Part shown: positions 33,640-42,116 of the stretch, piece by piece
Position numbering within the stretch: the stretch's first letter is position 1
Layout of the letters: every line of letters begins with the position of its first letter
NCBI GenBank assembly: GCA_015257665.1
Contig: JABZJS010000001.1
Span: 62,001-126,000 of the forward strand
Source of the DNA: Nanosynbacter sp.
Lineage (GTDB): Bacteria > Patescibacteriota > Saccharimonadia > Saccharimonadales > Saccharimonadaceae
DNA: 64,000 nt
Direction of reading: 5' to 3'
The notes under the pieces: generated by a model
The model's input: only the letters and a program-made list of their open reading frames with translations
Databases searched by the model: none
Told to the model about the DNA's origin: nothing
Position numbers and translations under genes: made by a program

Positions 33640-33662
33640 AAAAGCTAATATATATATCAATA
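33640..33662 (-). promoter_or_regulatory. 23-bp promoter repeat, copy 1
   Basis: Identical to 58851-58873. On the minus strand it holds TTGATA and an AT-rich TATATATATTAG segment. Both copies stand upstream of a small minus-strand orphan gene. Confidence 0.55.
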
Positions 33663-33802
33663 TACGAGAGCTACGTCAAGCTATTTTGCCTATAATGCCA
33701 TAAAATCAGCGTATTTTCTATTTTTGTGCGTATAAGATAGTAAGGTACGCCCATATAGGCGCGCTTAGATCAGATCAAAACACTCAACAATATCGCTTAT
33801 TC

Positions 33803-33878
33803 TTATCCACACCATAGGAGTTGTGGAAAGCAACTGACCCCTGATACTGGTTGAGCTTTTCCACAGATTTGTGGATAA
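33803..33878. promoter_or_regulatory. DnaA-box cluster upstream of mraZ
   Basis: Perfect boxes TTATCCACA at 33803-33811 and, inverted, TGTGGATAA at 33870-33878; a one-mismatch TTTTCCACA at 33857-33865 and a weaker site at 33822-33830. The arrangement could titrate DnaA, couple mraZ transcription to replication, or be part of a replication origin. dnaA itself is not in the window. Confidence 0.6.
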
Positions 33879-33921
33879 GCGCCAGCGTGGCGGGGAATGC
33901 CGTGGGTAAAAAGGGTTGCGT

Positions 33922-33967
33922 GTGGGTGAGAGTGGGTAGTATAGTGGGAGTAGTGGAAGAAAGTGGG
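33922..33967 (+). promoter_or_regulatory. MraZ-box array
   Basis: GTGGG repeats at 33922, 33932, 33944, (GTGGA) 33953 and 33963, spaced about 10 bases, with an outlier at 33902. E. coli MraZ binds TGGGN repeats with 5-base spacers upstream of its own gene, so this is a plausible autoregulatory operator. A TAGTAT -10-like sequence overlaps the array. Confidence 0.7.
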
Positions 33968-34036
33968 TAACCACGAGAAAAACAAACACCACTGCACAAA
34001 AACAAAATAATTCATCTGTAAGGATCGCCACACCCC

Positions 34037-34399
34037 ATGGATTACTTCGAACGCAAGCTGGATGACAAGCGTCGGCTCACCATACCGACGGAGCTTCGGG
34101 CGGAGTTCGCCAGTGGCGTGGTCCTGACGCGCGGCTTTGGCAGCTACCTCCACCTGTATGCGCAGGATGTGTGGGATAGCCAGGTGGAGCCAGCGCTGAC
34201 AGGCAGTATCCTGGATGAACATGTCGCCGACCTCAACGTCAAGTTCCGGCGCGGCAAGACTGCTGCCACTCTGGACCAGAAGCAGGGCAGGGTAACGGTA
34301 GAGCAGCATCTGCTGGATTATGCTGGGATATCGCGCGAGGTTGTGGCGGTGCGCGCTGGCCAGTATTGGCGCTTGATGGCACCAGAGCAGGCCGAGTAG
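34037..34399 (+). CDS. mraZ: transcriptional regulator MraZ
   Basis: 120 aa with two AbrB-like half-domains; the first DxxxR motif is LDDKRRLTIP, the second LDQKQGRVTV. MraZ represses or activates the division and cell-wall (dcw) operon and itself. It is the first gene of the cluster as in most bacteria, but here about 600 bases separate it from rsmH. The MraZ-box array and DnaA boxes lie directly upstream. Confidence 0.9.
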   Translation: MDYFERKLDDKRRLTIPTELRAEFASGVVLTRGFGSYLHLYAQDVWDSQVEPALTGSILDEHVADLNVKFRRGKTAATLDQKQGRVTVEQHLLDYAGISREVVAVRAGQYWRLMAPEQAE

Positions 34400-34765
34400 C
34401 AAGGCTGTTTTTGTGACGCTCTTTAACAAGTACGTGTAACTGATATCCTCGAGATCGACCATCTGGTAGTGAGCCATGTGGGCACCCGACCCACGCAAAA
34501 CCTTGTCGGGCGCACCTTCCTCACAAACACCTCCCAAAAAAACTCCACCTCACATAATTGCTGCGGCAATTATACACATAAGTCTCTCAAACGATCTTTG
34601 GCGGGCTCTCTCGGCCTGGTACAAGCAAAGATCGTCAACAAAAACAAACACATTTTATGCGAAAACAAACAGGTTTCGCTACCAGGTGGGTGATCTCGAA
34701 CCCGCATCGGACTATCTCGCAGTAGCCTGAGCGGGGCGTATCTTTTAGAATCAATAGCGTACATT
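34400..34765. other. structured non-coding stretch between mraZ and RNA copy B
   Basis: No convincing gene. Hairpins: 34485-34515 (GCACCCGAC...GTCGGGCGC), 34554-34573 (ATAATTGC, loop TGCG, GCAATTAT) and 34591-34635 (10-bp ACGATCTTTG/CAAAGATCGT). Several A/C-rich single-stranded linkers separate them. It could be a leader or attenuator between mraZ and rsmH, or part of the same RNA locus as copy B. Confidence 0.35.
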
Positions 34766-34908
34766 GCTTTGGTGTATCGCCTACTGCATTCGGGAACTCT
34801 GTAAGGGTCGACACTCCCCGAGTATCGACCTCTTGCGTTGGGCTGAGAATCTGTTGGGACAACAACAGATTCTCACACTCCCTCAGCAGCAGGTCGATCC
34901 GCCAAAGC
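34766..34908 (-). ncRNA. structured RNA element, copy B
   Basis: On the minus strand a TACAAT box (34929-34934) lies 20 bases upstream. A long closing helix pairs 34902-34908/34766-34772 (GCTTTGG/CCAAAGC), 34895-34898/34776-34779 (ATCG/CGAT) and 34886-34893/34780-34787 (CCTGCTGC/GCAGTAGG). It encloses P2 (34846-34875), identical to copy A, and P3 (34806-34830; GGTCGA.ACTC-GGG-GAGT.TCGACC). Relative to copy A, P3 shows five compensatory base-pair changes with the GGG loop kept. The tail CCCTTAcAGaGTTCC is conserved. Confidence 0.6.
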
Positions 34909-35004
34909 GAGAAGCCGTATGCTTTTGCATTGTAGACATGGGCATAATAATAGCATGCCACCAGGCAAGAATATTATTGCGCGCTATGCTACCATAAGAA
35001 ACGT

Positions 35005-35895
35005 ATGAGTATCAAAGCACATCCACCACTTCATGTTCCGGTATTGCTGGAGGCAGTGTTGGCCCAGCTCCAGCCACGTCCAGGTGAGCGCTATCTCGAC
35101 CTGACGGCGGGGTATGGCGGCCATGCCACAGCGATTCTCGAGCAGACCCAGACGTATACCACGGCGTGTTTGGTCGATCGCGACCAGTATGCTTTGTCGC
35201 AGCTTGGTAGCTTGGCAGGGCAGGGCGCACGGCTGATGCATTGCGATTTTTTGCAGGCAGCACAGCAGTTGGTTCGCGAGGGTGAGCAGTTTGATTTGCT
35301 GCTACTGGATTTGGGGGTGTCGTCACCACAGCTCGATCGAGCTGATCGAGGGTTTTCCTTTACACACACTGGCCCGCTTGATATGCGGATGGATCAACGC
35401 CAGGCGATGACTGCCGAGCAGATTGTCAACCACATGGCAGAGGCAGAGCTCGCCCGACTGATCACCCGCTACGGCGAAGAATCGCCAGCGATAGCACGGT
35501 GCTATGCTGCTGCTATTTGCGCGGCACGGCCACTGTCGAGTACTGGAGAACTCGCACGCGTCATCGAGCACGCTACCCGTGGCAAGCGGGGCAAAACCCA
35601 TCCAGCCACACGTACCTTTCAGGCAGTCCGCATCGCCGTCAATGATGAATTGACGCAGGTAGAGCAGACGCTCCGGCTGGTGCCAGCCTTGCTGCGCACT
35701 GGTGGGCGTGTGGGAGTGATTAGCTTCCATAGCCTCGAGGATCGGCTCGTCAAGCGCTTCTTCGCGGAGCAGCGCCAGGCAGGCTACGAGGCCGAGCTGC
35801 GCATTCTCACCAAGAAGCCAATCGCGGGCAGCCATGACGATGCTTACAATCCGCGTGCCCGCAGCGCTAAGCTGCGAGCCGCCGCAAAAATATAA
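35005..35895 (+). CDS. rsmH: 16S rRNA (cytosine(1402)-N4)-methyltransferase
   Basis: 296 aa. SAM-binding start YLDLTAGYGGHATAIL, then LLDLGVSSPQLDRADRGFSF, PLDMRMD and FQAVRIAVNDEL with GVISFHSLEDRLVKRFF, all typical of RsmH/MraW. It methylates C1402 in the ribosomal P site. Second gene of the dcw cluster. A TATGCT or TACCAT -10-like box lies 9-14 bases before ATG. A small reading frame with a strong ribosome-binding site follows. Confidence 0.93.
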   Translation: MSIKAHPPLHVPVLLEAVLAQLQPRPGERYLDLTAGYGGHATAILEQTQTYTTACLVDRDQYALSQLGSLAGQGARLMHCDFLQAAQQLVREGEQFDLLLLDLGVSSPQLDRADRGFSFTHTGPLDMRMDQRQAMTAEQIVNHMAEAELARLITRYGEESPAIARCYAAAICAARPLSSTGELARVIEHATRGKRGKTHPATRTFQAVRIAVNDELTQVEQTLRLVPALLRTGGRVGVISFHSLEDRLVKRFFAEQRQAGYEAELRILTKKPIAGSHDDAYNPRARSAKLRAAAKI

Positions 35896-35919
35896 AAAAA
35901 CAAAAAAAGGAGTAGGGAC

Positions 35920-35988
35920 ATGCCAGTTCGTATCCCCGTACAAAATCAATCAATCACGACAACCGTATTGGTCCGCCACGGCAAATAG
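35920..35988 (+). CDS. 22-codon small reading frame after rsmH
   Basis: AAGGAGTAGGG directly precedes ATG 35920; the frame encodes MPVRIPVQNQSITTTVLVRH then GK and stops at TAG 35986. If TAG were read through, it would extend 24 more codons to TAA. A GC-rich hairpin (GGGGCG/CGCCCC, 36012-36033) follows. It may be a leader peptide for ftsL-ftsI or a gene remnant. Confidence 0.35.
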   Translation: MPVRIPVQNQSITTTVLVRHGK

Positions 35989-36080
35989 CCCTTGGCTCAA
36001 GACCTCGCGCTGGGGCGGCGCGTTATTCGCCCCACCCTAGAAACGACCCCATACCAACGTTAAACACAAACACCACCACA

Positions 36081-36434
36081 ATGACAACCTACACACGGAC
36101 AATGCAATTTAATAGTCGACGCCAGAGCACCTGGAAGCGCAACCGTAACACCGTTGCTTTTGCTTCGGCTATCAAACTTGGGCCAATCACCCATACAGTG
36201 CTGATTGCCCTCCTTATCACCATCCTTGGCTTGATATATCTAGCGCAGGCGACACATACGGTCAGCTATGGCTACGAGGCCAGCAAGATTGACGACAAGA
36301 TCTCCTCTCTCAGCGAGCAAAAGAAGGACCTAGAGGTCGATAACGCCCGTCTGACTGCCCTTAAGGAAGTGCAGGGTAGTAGTGTGGCCAAAACGATGAC
36401 AACACCAGCCAATACAGCGTACGCCAGCGAGTAG
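36081..36434 (+). CDS. ftsL: FtsL-like division protein
   Basis: 117 aa. A basic cytoplasmic start, one membrane helix (about 35-57, VLIALLITILGLIYLAQ) and an extracytoplasmic coiled coil (SKIDDKISSLSEQKKDLEVDNARL) match FtsL/DivIC bitopic proteins. Its place between rsmH and ftsI is the classical ftsL position. It would bridge FtsQ/DivIB with FtsW-FtsI in the divisome. Sequence identity with known FtsL is low, so topology and synteny carry the call. No clear Shine-Dalgarno. Confidence 0.75.
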   Translation: MTTYTRTMQFNSRRQSTWKRNRNTVAFASAIKLGPITHTVLIALLITILGLIYLAQATHTVSYGYEASKIDDKISSLSEQKKDLEVDNARLTALKEVQGSSVAKTMTTPANTAYASE

Positions 36435-36437
36435 CCT

Positions 36438-38192
36438 ATGCTGCAGCGCCATCTTGCTACGCCACGCGCTCAGGCGCTCGCCGCTGTGCTCGGCGGGCTA
36501 CTTGTGGTGTTTGTGTTGCGCCTGGGGTATGTGCAGTTGCTGCAGCATGATTACTATGTATCGCAGGCTGATAGCGAGCAAGTCAAGCAATTTCGTCTGC
36601 GCGCCCAGCGCGGTGAGATATACACCATGGATGGTACTACTCCCGCCAAACTTGTCATGAATGAGACGGTCTATACCGTGTGGGCCGACCCGATGGCTGT
36701 GACAGACGTAGACAAGATTGTGACGGTCCTCAACCGGGTCGCTGGTGGTAATGTGCGTGAGAATTTTCGCCAATACATCACGCGTAAGCCAAGCCGTTAC
36801 CAGGTGCTTGCCACCAAAGTGAGCCGTAAGCAGGCTGAGCTTATCAAGAAGGAGAATCTCGCTGGGGTGGGCTTTGATGCAATGAGCCAGCGCGTCTACC
36901 CAGAGGGGCAGCTGGCCAGCCAAGTGCTGGGCTTTGTTGACGCCGAGGGCAAGGGGAAGTACGGCTTCGAACAGGCCAATGATGCGAAACTGCGCGGCAC
37001 GGATGGGGTGCTTAAGACGGTGACGGACATCCGTTCTGTGCCGCTGACGATAGGCCGGACGAACATTAACCAGCCCGCCAAGAATGGAACTAACATGGTG
37101 CTGACAATCGATCGCAACATCCAGACGAGGGTCGAGCAAGCGCTTGTCGATGGAGCCAAGCGCAGTGGCGCTACCGATGTCAGTGCCGTTGTGATGAACC
37201 CACAGAATGGCCAAGTCTTAGCCATGGCCAACCTCCCCACCTATGACCCGTCCAACCTGAAGACGATCAAAAGCGTCGCTGCACTCAACAACAACACCAT
37301 CACTACGCCATACGAACCGGGCTCTGATATCAAGACATTCACAGTAGCAACGGGCATCGACAAAGGGGTTATCACGCCGCAAACGACGTACAATAATACC
37401 GATAGCATCAAGGTAGACGACATCACTATCGGCAATGCCAGCAAGGGCCAGACGGGCAACATTACCATGCAGCACGCCCTTAATTGGTCGCTCAACACTG
37501 GTATGGTCACCGTTGCACAGCGCTTGGGCAATGGCAGCTACATCACGCGCCAGGCGCGCGACACGATGTATGACTACTTCCATAAGCGCTTTCGTCTTGG
37601 GCAGCTGACGGGAGTGGAACTGGCTGGTGAGGCTAAGGGTAATATCGTATCGCCCACCCAGCAGCAGGGCAATGCAGTGCGCTACTCTAATATGTCCTTT
37701 GGCCAGGGGATGGATGCGACGATGCTACAGGTCTCGGCTGGCTTTAGTGCGATTATTAATGGTGGGACGTACTATAGCCCCACCGTCATTGCGGGGACGA
37801 TTGACGACAATGGTACCTTTGCCAAGGCTGCGCGCAAAGCTTCGTATGCTCATGTTATCAAGCCGCAATCATCTACCACTGTGCGCGAAATGGTACACCA
37901 AGCGCGCCAGGCCTTTTATGCGGGTGGCGATCGTGCGGGGTTCTACATTGGCGGCAAGACGGGTACATCGCAAACCATCAAGGATGGCAAGTATATTTCG
38001 AACCAAACTATTGGCACCTACCTCGGTTTTGGTGGGGAGGTTGGCAAAACGCCAGCGTATGTTATTATGGTGGAGGTTTCGGGCAAAGGGCTGAATATGC
38101 AGGGGGGTCAAGACGCTCACCCGATTTTCACGGATATATCTAATTGGTTGCTCGACTACATGAAGCTCGAGCCGAAAGGACACACACCATAA
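36438..38192 (+). CDS. ftsI: penicillin-binding protein FtsI/PBP2-type transpeptidase
   Basis: 584 aa class B PBP. Membrane anchor at 13-32, then a PBP dimerisation region. Transpeptidase motifs: SDIK in YEPGSDIKTFTVA (SxxK nucleophile), SLN in NWSLNTGM, and KTGTS near the C-terminus. It cross-links septal peptidoglycan with FtsW. It starts 3 bases after ftsL and its stop overlaps mraY (TAATG), indicating tight coupling. Confidence 0.92.
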   Translation: MLQRHLATPRAQALAAVLGGLLVVFVLRLGYVQLLQHDYYVSQADSEQVKQFRLRAQRGEIYTMDGTTPAKLVMNETVYTVWADPMAVTDVDKIVTVLNRVAGGNVRENFRQYITRKPSRYQVLATKVSRKQAELIKKENLAGVGFDAMSQRVYPEGQLASQVLGFVDAEGKGKYGFEQANDAKLRGTDGVLKTVTDIRSVPLTIGRTNINQPAKNGTNMVLTIDRNIQTRVEQALVDGAKRSGATDVSAVVMNPQNGQVLAMANLPTYDPSNLKTIKSVAALNNNTITTPYEPGSDIKTFTVATGIDKGVITPQTTYNNTDSIKVDDITIGNASKGQTGNITMQHALNWSLNTGMVTVAQRLGNGSYITRQARDTMYDYFHKRFRLGQLTGVELAGEAKGNIVSPTQQQGNAVRYSNMSFGQGMDATMLQVSAGFSAIINGGTYYSPTVIAGTIDDNGTFAKAARKASYAHVIKPQSSTTVREMVHQARQAFYAGGDRAGFYIGGKTGTSQTIKDGKYISNQTIGTYLGFGGEVGKTPAYVIMVEVSGKGLNMQGGQDAHPIFTDISNWLLDYMKLEPKGHTP

Positions 38193-39220
38193 TGAACCTC
38201 ACCACACTCGTTCGCGAGCTCAACGCGACATTTCTCCTCAGCGTTGCGGCTTTTTTGCTAGCGATGGCCCTCACGCCGCTCTACACCTACTTTGCCTACC
38301 GCTATAAGTTCTGGAAAAAACAGCGCGCTGCGAGCACAACGGGCGAGGAATTGACGGTCTTTACCAAGCTGCATGCCGATAAATTTACGCGTGATATCCC
38401 CACTATGGCCGGGATGGTTGGCATTGTGGCCATTGCTGTGGTGACGCTGGGGTTTAATCTCGACCGAGCCCAGACCTGGCTCCCACTGGCGGCATTGCTT
38501 GGTGGTGGGGCAGTGGGGCTGCTGGACGATGTGATCAATATCAATAGTGATGGCTCGGGCTCGGCGGGCCTGCGCGCCTGGCTGAAGTTCTCAATGATCG
38601 CGGTGATGGCGGCGGTACTGGCCTGGTTCTTTTACGTTAAGCTGGGTTATACAACAGTGCACGTGCCGTACTTGGGCGACTGGCAACTCGGCCCGTGGAT
38701 CGTCCCACTCTTTATCTTTGCGGTGGTGGCAACTGGCAACGCAGTGAACATTAGCGATGGCCTGGATGGTCTGGCTGGTGGACTGCTGGCGGTAAGCTAT
38801 TGCATTTTTGGGGTGATTGCTTTGCTGCAGGGGCATTTGCAGCTGGCGGGTTTTTGCTTCACTGTAGTGGGAGTGCTGCTGAGCTACCTGTGGTTTAATA
38901 TCTATCCAGCACGGTTCTTTATGGGCGATGTGGGGAGCTTTGCCTTTGGGACGAGCCTGGGCGTCGTGGCGATGCTGACGAATACCCTGTTTTTGCTGCC
39001 GGTCATTGGTGTGCTGTTTGTGGTAGAGGCGGGCTCGAGCCTTATTCAAATCCTCAGCAAGAAGTTCTTCCACCGCAAGGTGTTTATCTCGGCACCAATT
39101 CACCAGCACTTCCAAGCAGTCGGTTGGCCGGAGGTAAAGGTGACGATGCGTTTCTGGGTAATCTCTTGCGTGACAGGTTTTATTGGCCTGATGATGGCGC
39201 TGGGTGGGGGACATATCTAG
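38192..39220 (+). CDS. mraY: phospho-N-acetylmuramoyl-pentapeptide-transferase
   Basis: 342 aa with about ten membrane helices. Cytoplasmic motifs: LHADKFTRDIPTMAGMVG, LLDDVINI (catalytic Asp pair), NAVNISDGLDGLAGGL, FMGDVGSFAFG and ISAPIHQHFQAVGWPE, all diagnostic of MraY. It forms lipid I from UDP-MurNAc-pentapeptide and undecaprenyl phosphate. The ATG overlaps the ftsI stop by one base. In most dcw clusters murE/murF precede it; they are absent here. Confidence 0.93.
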   Translation: MNLTTLVRELNATFLLSVAAFLLAMALTPLYTYFAYRYKFWKKQRAASTTGEELTVFTKLHADKFTRDIPTMAGMVGIVAIAVVTLGFNLDRAQTWLPLAALLGGGAVGLLDDVININSDGSGSAGLRAWLKFSMIAVMAAVLAWFFYVKLGYTTVHVPYLGDWQLGPWIVPLFIFAVVATGNAVNISDGLDGLAGGLLAVSYCIFGVIALLQGHLQLAGFCFTVVGVLLSYLWFNIYPARFFMGDVGSFAFGTSLGVVAMLTNTLFLLPVIGVLFVVEAGSSLIQILSKKFFHRKVFISAPIHQHFQAVGWPEVKVTMRFWVISCVTGFIGLMMALGGGHI

Positions 39221-39221
39221 A

Positions 39222-40580
39222 ATGGCTGCTGCTCGCCGCACCCGTGCTGCGCGCCGATCGGCTTCGGCTCGGTCGGTTCAGCCAGTGCGCCGCGAGCAAC
39301 GTAATGCTACCTCCGCTCCATCTGTCGCCGTGCCACGTTTGCACCGGCCGGATTATCAGATTATCCTCTGGGTGGGGCTACTCATGCTGCTTGGCCTGGT
39401 GGTAATGTATGCCATTGGCCCGCAGCGTGCCAATGTGCTCAACTCTGCGCACAACACCAACTACTACACCGATGGCTATTTCGCCATTAAGCAGACGGTG
39501 AGCTTGCTCCTGTCAATTAGCGCTTTTGTGGGGTTGTCGCTCGTACCCTTTGCATGGCTGCGCCAGAAGGCGGGTACGCTGCTAGCGAGCGGTTTTGTGC
39601 TGTGTGCACTGCTGTTTGTTCTTGGCAATATGCTACATGTCTCGGCGATTGCTCAGTGTAGCCTTGGGGCGTGCCGCTGGTTCTCGCTGGGGCCACTAGG
39701 GAGCTTCCAGCCAGCCGAGATGCTGAAGTTTGGCATGCTTATCTATATGGCACTCTTCCTTGGCACACGAATGCGTCAGGGGGTGATAAACGACCTCCAC
39801 CAGACGATCATCCCCATGGTAATTATGATGTGCGCAGCGCTCTTTTTCGTGATATTTTTGCAAAAGGATATGGGCACGGGTCTGGCACTTACTGCCATGG
39901 TAGCATGCATGGTAGTGATGAGTGGCATGAGCTGGCGCTGGCTGGGTTACCTGGCGGCGGGTTGTGTGGCACTGGTGCTGCTGCTCATCGTCATCGCACC
40001 GCACCGCATGGAGCGGGTGGCGACCTTCTTCCAGGGGGATGATCATGCCACTAGTAGCAATGATGATGGCTACCACATCAAGAATGCCAAGATTGCGCTG
40101 GGTACAGGCGGGCTATTTGGCCTGGGCATTGGTAACAGTATCCAAGCGACGGGCTACCTCCCTGAGGCGATTAACGATTCAGTCTTTGCTATCATTGGTG
40201 AAACGTTTGGCTTTGTGGGGGCGGTGGTTGTGCTGGCGCTATTTGCAGCACTACTGCTACGCCTACTGAAGATTGCCGAGCGCTTGCCTGATACGACAAT
40301 GTGCCTGGTGGTAGCTGGAGTCTTTGGCTGGCTGGGTGCACATGTTATGCTAAATGTAGCGTCGATGATTGGAGTCTTCCCGCTGACGGGTATTACGCTG
40401 CCATTGCTGAGCTTTGGTGGCACCAGTATGGTATTTATTGCTGGTGCGCTTGGCCTGGCCTTCCAATTATCACGCCAGGCAGCTTACCAACCAATCAACG
40501 AAAAGGAGACCTCTCATGAAGCTACTGGCAGTCGGCGGTGGATCGGGCGGGCACGTTACGCCGGTCGTCGCCGTCATTAA
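39222..40580 (+). CDS. ftsW: lipid II polymerase FtsW
   Basis: 452 aa SEDS protein: a basic N-terminal tail of about 45 aa (Arg/Ala-rich), then about ten membrane helices with CRWFSLGPLGSFQPAEMLKFG, FLQKDMGTG, NDSVFAIIGETFGFVG and the C-terminal PLTGITLPLLSFGGTS. It polymerises septal glycan strands with FtsI. The start at 39222 is one base after the mraY stop. The last 65 bases overlap murG, so the basic tail is encoded over the murG start. Confidence 0.92.
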   Translation: MAAARRTRAARRSASARSVQPVRREQRNATSAPSVAVPRLHRPDYQIILWVGLLMLLGLVVMYAIGPQRANVLNSAHNTNYYTDGYFAIKQTVSLLLSISAFVGLSLVPFAWLRQKAGTLLASGFVLCALLFVLGNMLHVSAIAQCSLGACRWFSLGPLGSFQPAEMLKFGMLIYMALFLGTRMRQGVINDLHQTIIPMVIMMCAALFFVIFLQKDMGTGLALTAMVACMVVMSGMSWRWLGYLAAGCVALVLLLIVIAPHRMERVATFFQGDDHATSSNDDGYHIKNAKIALGTGGLFGLGIGNSIQATGYLPEAINDSVFAIIGETFGFVGAVVVLALFAALLLRLLKIAERLPDTTMCLVVAGVFGWLGAHVMLNVASMIGVFPLTGITLPLLSFGGTSMVFIAGALGLAFQLSRQAAYQPINEKETSHEATGSRRWIGRARYAGRRRH

Positions 40581-41673
40581 TGAAATCGCAGCCCTCCAGC
40601 CCGATGTGCAGGTGACCTTCGTCTGCGATAAGGCCTTCGCTAGCCAATCGCGCGGGCTTATGCAGCACGCTGCGGTGCCAGTGCAGGTGCGGACAATCGC
40701 TGCGGGCAAGTTCCGGCGCTATCAGCACCTCAGTGTGGTGCGCCAGTTGCTTATGCCAAGTATCGTCCTGGCTAATATACTAGATATCTTTAAGACCCTG
40801 GCTGGCGTATGTCAGAGCCTCTGGCTGGTGCTGCGCGTGCGGCCAGATGTGATCTTTGCCAAGGGGGGGTTTGTGTGTTTGCCGGTCGGTATTGCAGCAC
40901 GCTGCCTACGCGTACCAGTAGTGATTCACGACTCCGATGCTCGCCCCGGCCTGACCAATCGTGTGATGGCACGTTGGGCAGCAGCGATTGCTACAGGCTG
41001 GCCACTCAAGCATTATCACTATCCAGCATCGCGTAGCCGCTACGTGGGGGTGCCGATTGGCGCTGATTTTCGTCCGCTCACTGCGGCTCAGCGGCAGCAG
41101 GCACGGCAGACCTTCTCGCTCGATCCACACAAGCCATTAGTCGTTGCTACCGGTGGTGGTCTTGGCTCGGCCATTATCAATCACGCGGTGCTGCGCGCTG
41201 CCGATAACTTGCTAGCTGCTGGCATGCAGGTTTATCTGGTGGCGGGCAAAGGCAATTACGATGCTGCCCAAACCAAAGCGCCGCAGCACCCCGATTTTCA
41301 CTGCGTACCCTTCGTTTTCGAGCATATGGCGCAATTGCTCGGCGCAGCCGATGTAGTAGTATCACGCGCTAGTGCTACCTTCACACAAGAGCTCGCTGGC
41401 CTAGCTCAGGCGGCTATCTTGGTACCGGCTCATCACCTGGGTGACCAGCGCAAAAATGCCGCCATCTATGCTGAAGCCAAGGCTGCTCTTGTTTTACAAG
41501 ACGACGCCTTAGAGCAGAGCGATGCCCTTAGCCAGGCCATTCTTACCCTCGTGCGCGACCCTGCGCAGCGTCAGCAGCTCGCTCAGCGCCTCCATACCTA
41601 TGCACGCCCCCACGCCGCCCGCGATGTAGCGCAAATGGTGGTGAAGGTGGCTCAGCGTACTAGAAAAGGATAA
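40516..41673 (+). CDS. murG: UDP-GlcNAc:lipid I GlcNAc transferase
   Basis: 385 aa GT28 enzyme. KLLAVGGGSGGHVTPVVAV at the N-terminus, then PDVIFAKGGFVCLPVGIAAR, VVATGGGLGSAIIN and a C-terminal donor region VVSRASATFTQELAGLAQAAILVP followed by HHLGDQRKNA. It makes lipid II at the membrane's inner face. AAAGGAG upstream of ATG 40516 sets the start inside ftsW. A hairpin (ACTCTTC/GAAGAGT, 41683-41709) follows the stop. Confidence 0.92.
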   Translation: MKLLAVGGGSGGHVTPVVAVINEIAALQPDVQVTFVCDKAFASQSRGLMQHAAVPVQVRTIAAGKFRRYQHLSVVRQLLMPSIVLANILDIFKTLAGVCQSLWLVLRVRPDVIFAKGGFVCLPVGIAARCLRVPVVIHDSDARPGLTNRVMARWAAAIATGWPLKHYHYPASRSRYVGVPIGADFRPLTAAQRQQARQTFSLDPHKPLVVATGGGLGSAIINHAVLRAADNLLAAGMQVYLVAGKGNYDAAQTKAPQHPDFHCVPFVFEHMAQLLGAADVVVSRASATFTQELAGLAQAAILVPAHHLGDQRKNAAIYAEAKAALVLQDDALEQSDALSQAILTLVRDPAQRQQLAQRLHTYARPHAARDVAQMVVKVAQRTRKG

Positions 41674-41746
41674 AAGTGACCCGACTCTTCTTATAGAAAG
41701 GGGAAGAGTAAGAGTGTATCTAAGGTCTCATCATAAAGTACTAGTA

Positions 41747-41782
41747 AATAATGTAGCATGTTAATTCATGCTACATTATTTT
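41747..41782. terminator. bidirectional terminator between murG and the minus-strand gene
   Basis: A 14-bp perfect stem (AATAATGTAGCATG with CATGCTACATTATT), 6-base loop, T run on the plus side and A-rich on the other, serving both convergent genes. Confidence 0.8.
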
Positions 41783-41837
41783 CATTAAAAACACTGCGCC
41801 AAGATAAGACAAGCCTCACCCTCACTGGTAAAAGCTA

Positions 41838-42116
41838 TTAACTCCCAAACTCAAATGGCCGATAGTGTGCATCGATTTCCTGCCGCTCTTTAGAGGGAGG
41901 TAGCTCGCTGATTGTAATGAGAGTGTCATAAAATTGGTGTAGTATCTCGCCAGACCGCTTGAAAGAGATTGGCATAGCGACAGTATTCCAGAGGTCTTCA
42001 CACTCTTGTCGAAAGGCCCCATGAAACACTTCGGTGCCGAGTGCTGCGATCAGACGAATCTCGTCTCTTGTGAGCTCTATTGTTGCTCCTTCTTTTGTTG
42101 CATGGACTGTCTTCAT
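41838..42116 (-). CDS. hypothetical protein
   Basis: 92 aa, acidic, mostly helical (IELTRDEIRLIAALGTEVFHGAF, ILHQFYDTLITISELPPSKERQ). The N-terminal region resembles short proteins with an amphipathic repeat, but no family is recognised. It interrupts the dcw cluster on the opposite strand, between murG and ftsQ. Confidence 0.6.
   Translation of the reverse strand: MKTVHATKEGATIELTRDEIRLIAALGTEVFHGAFRQECEDLWNTVAMPISFKRSGEILHQFYDTLITISELPPSKERQEIDAHYRPFEFGS

Noticed and set aside
33803..34537. Long minus-strand frame across mraZ (244 codons)
   Set aside because: It is antisense to a confidently identified mraZ, spans the MraZ and DnaA boxes, and shows no domain.
34685..34760. Possible tRNA on the minus strand (GGTTCGAGATC resembling a T-loop)
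   Set aside because: The flanking 5-bp T stem does not pair (GCGGG against TCACC) and no acceptor, D or anticodon arms could be built.
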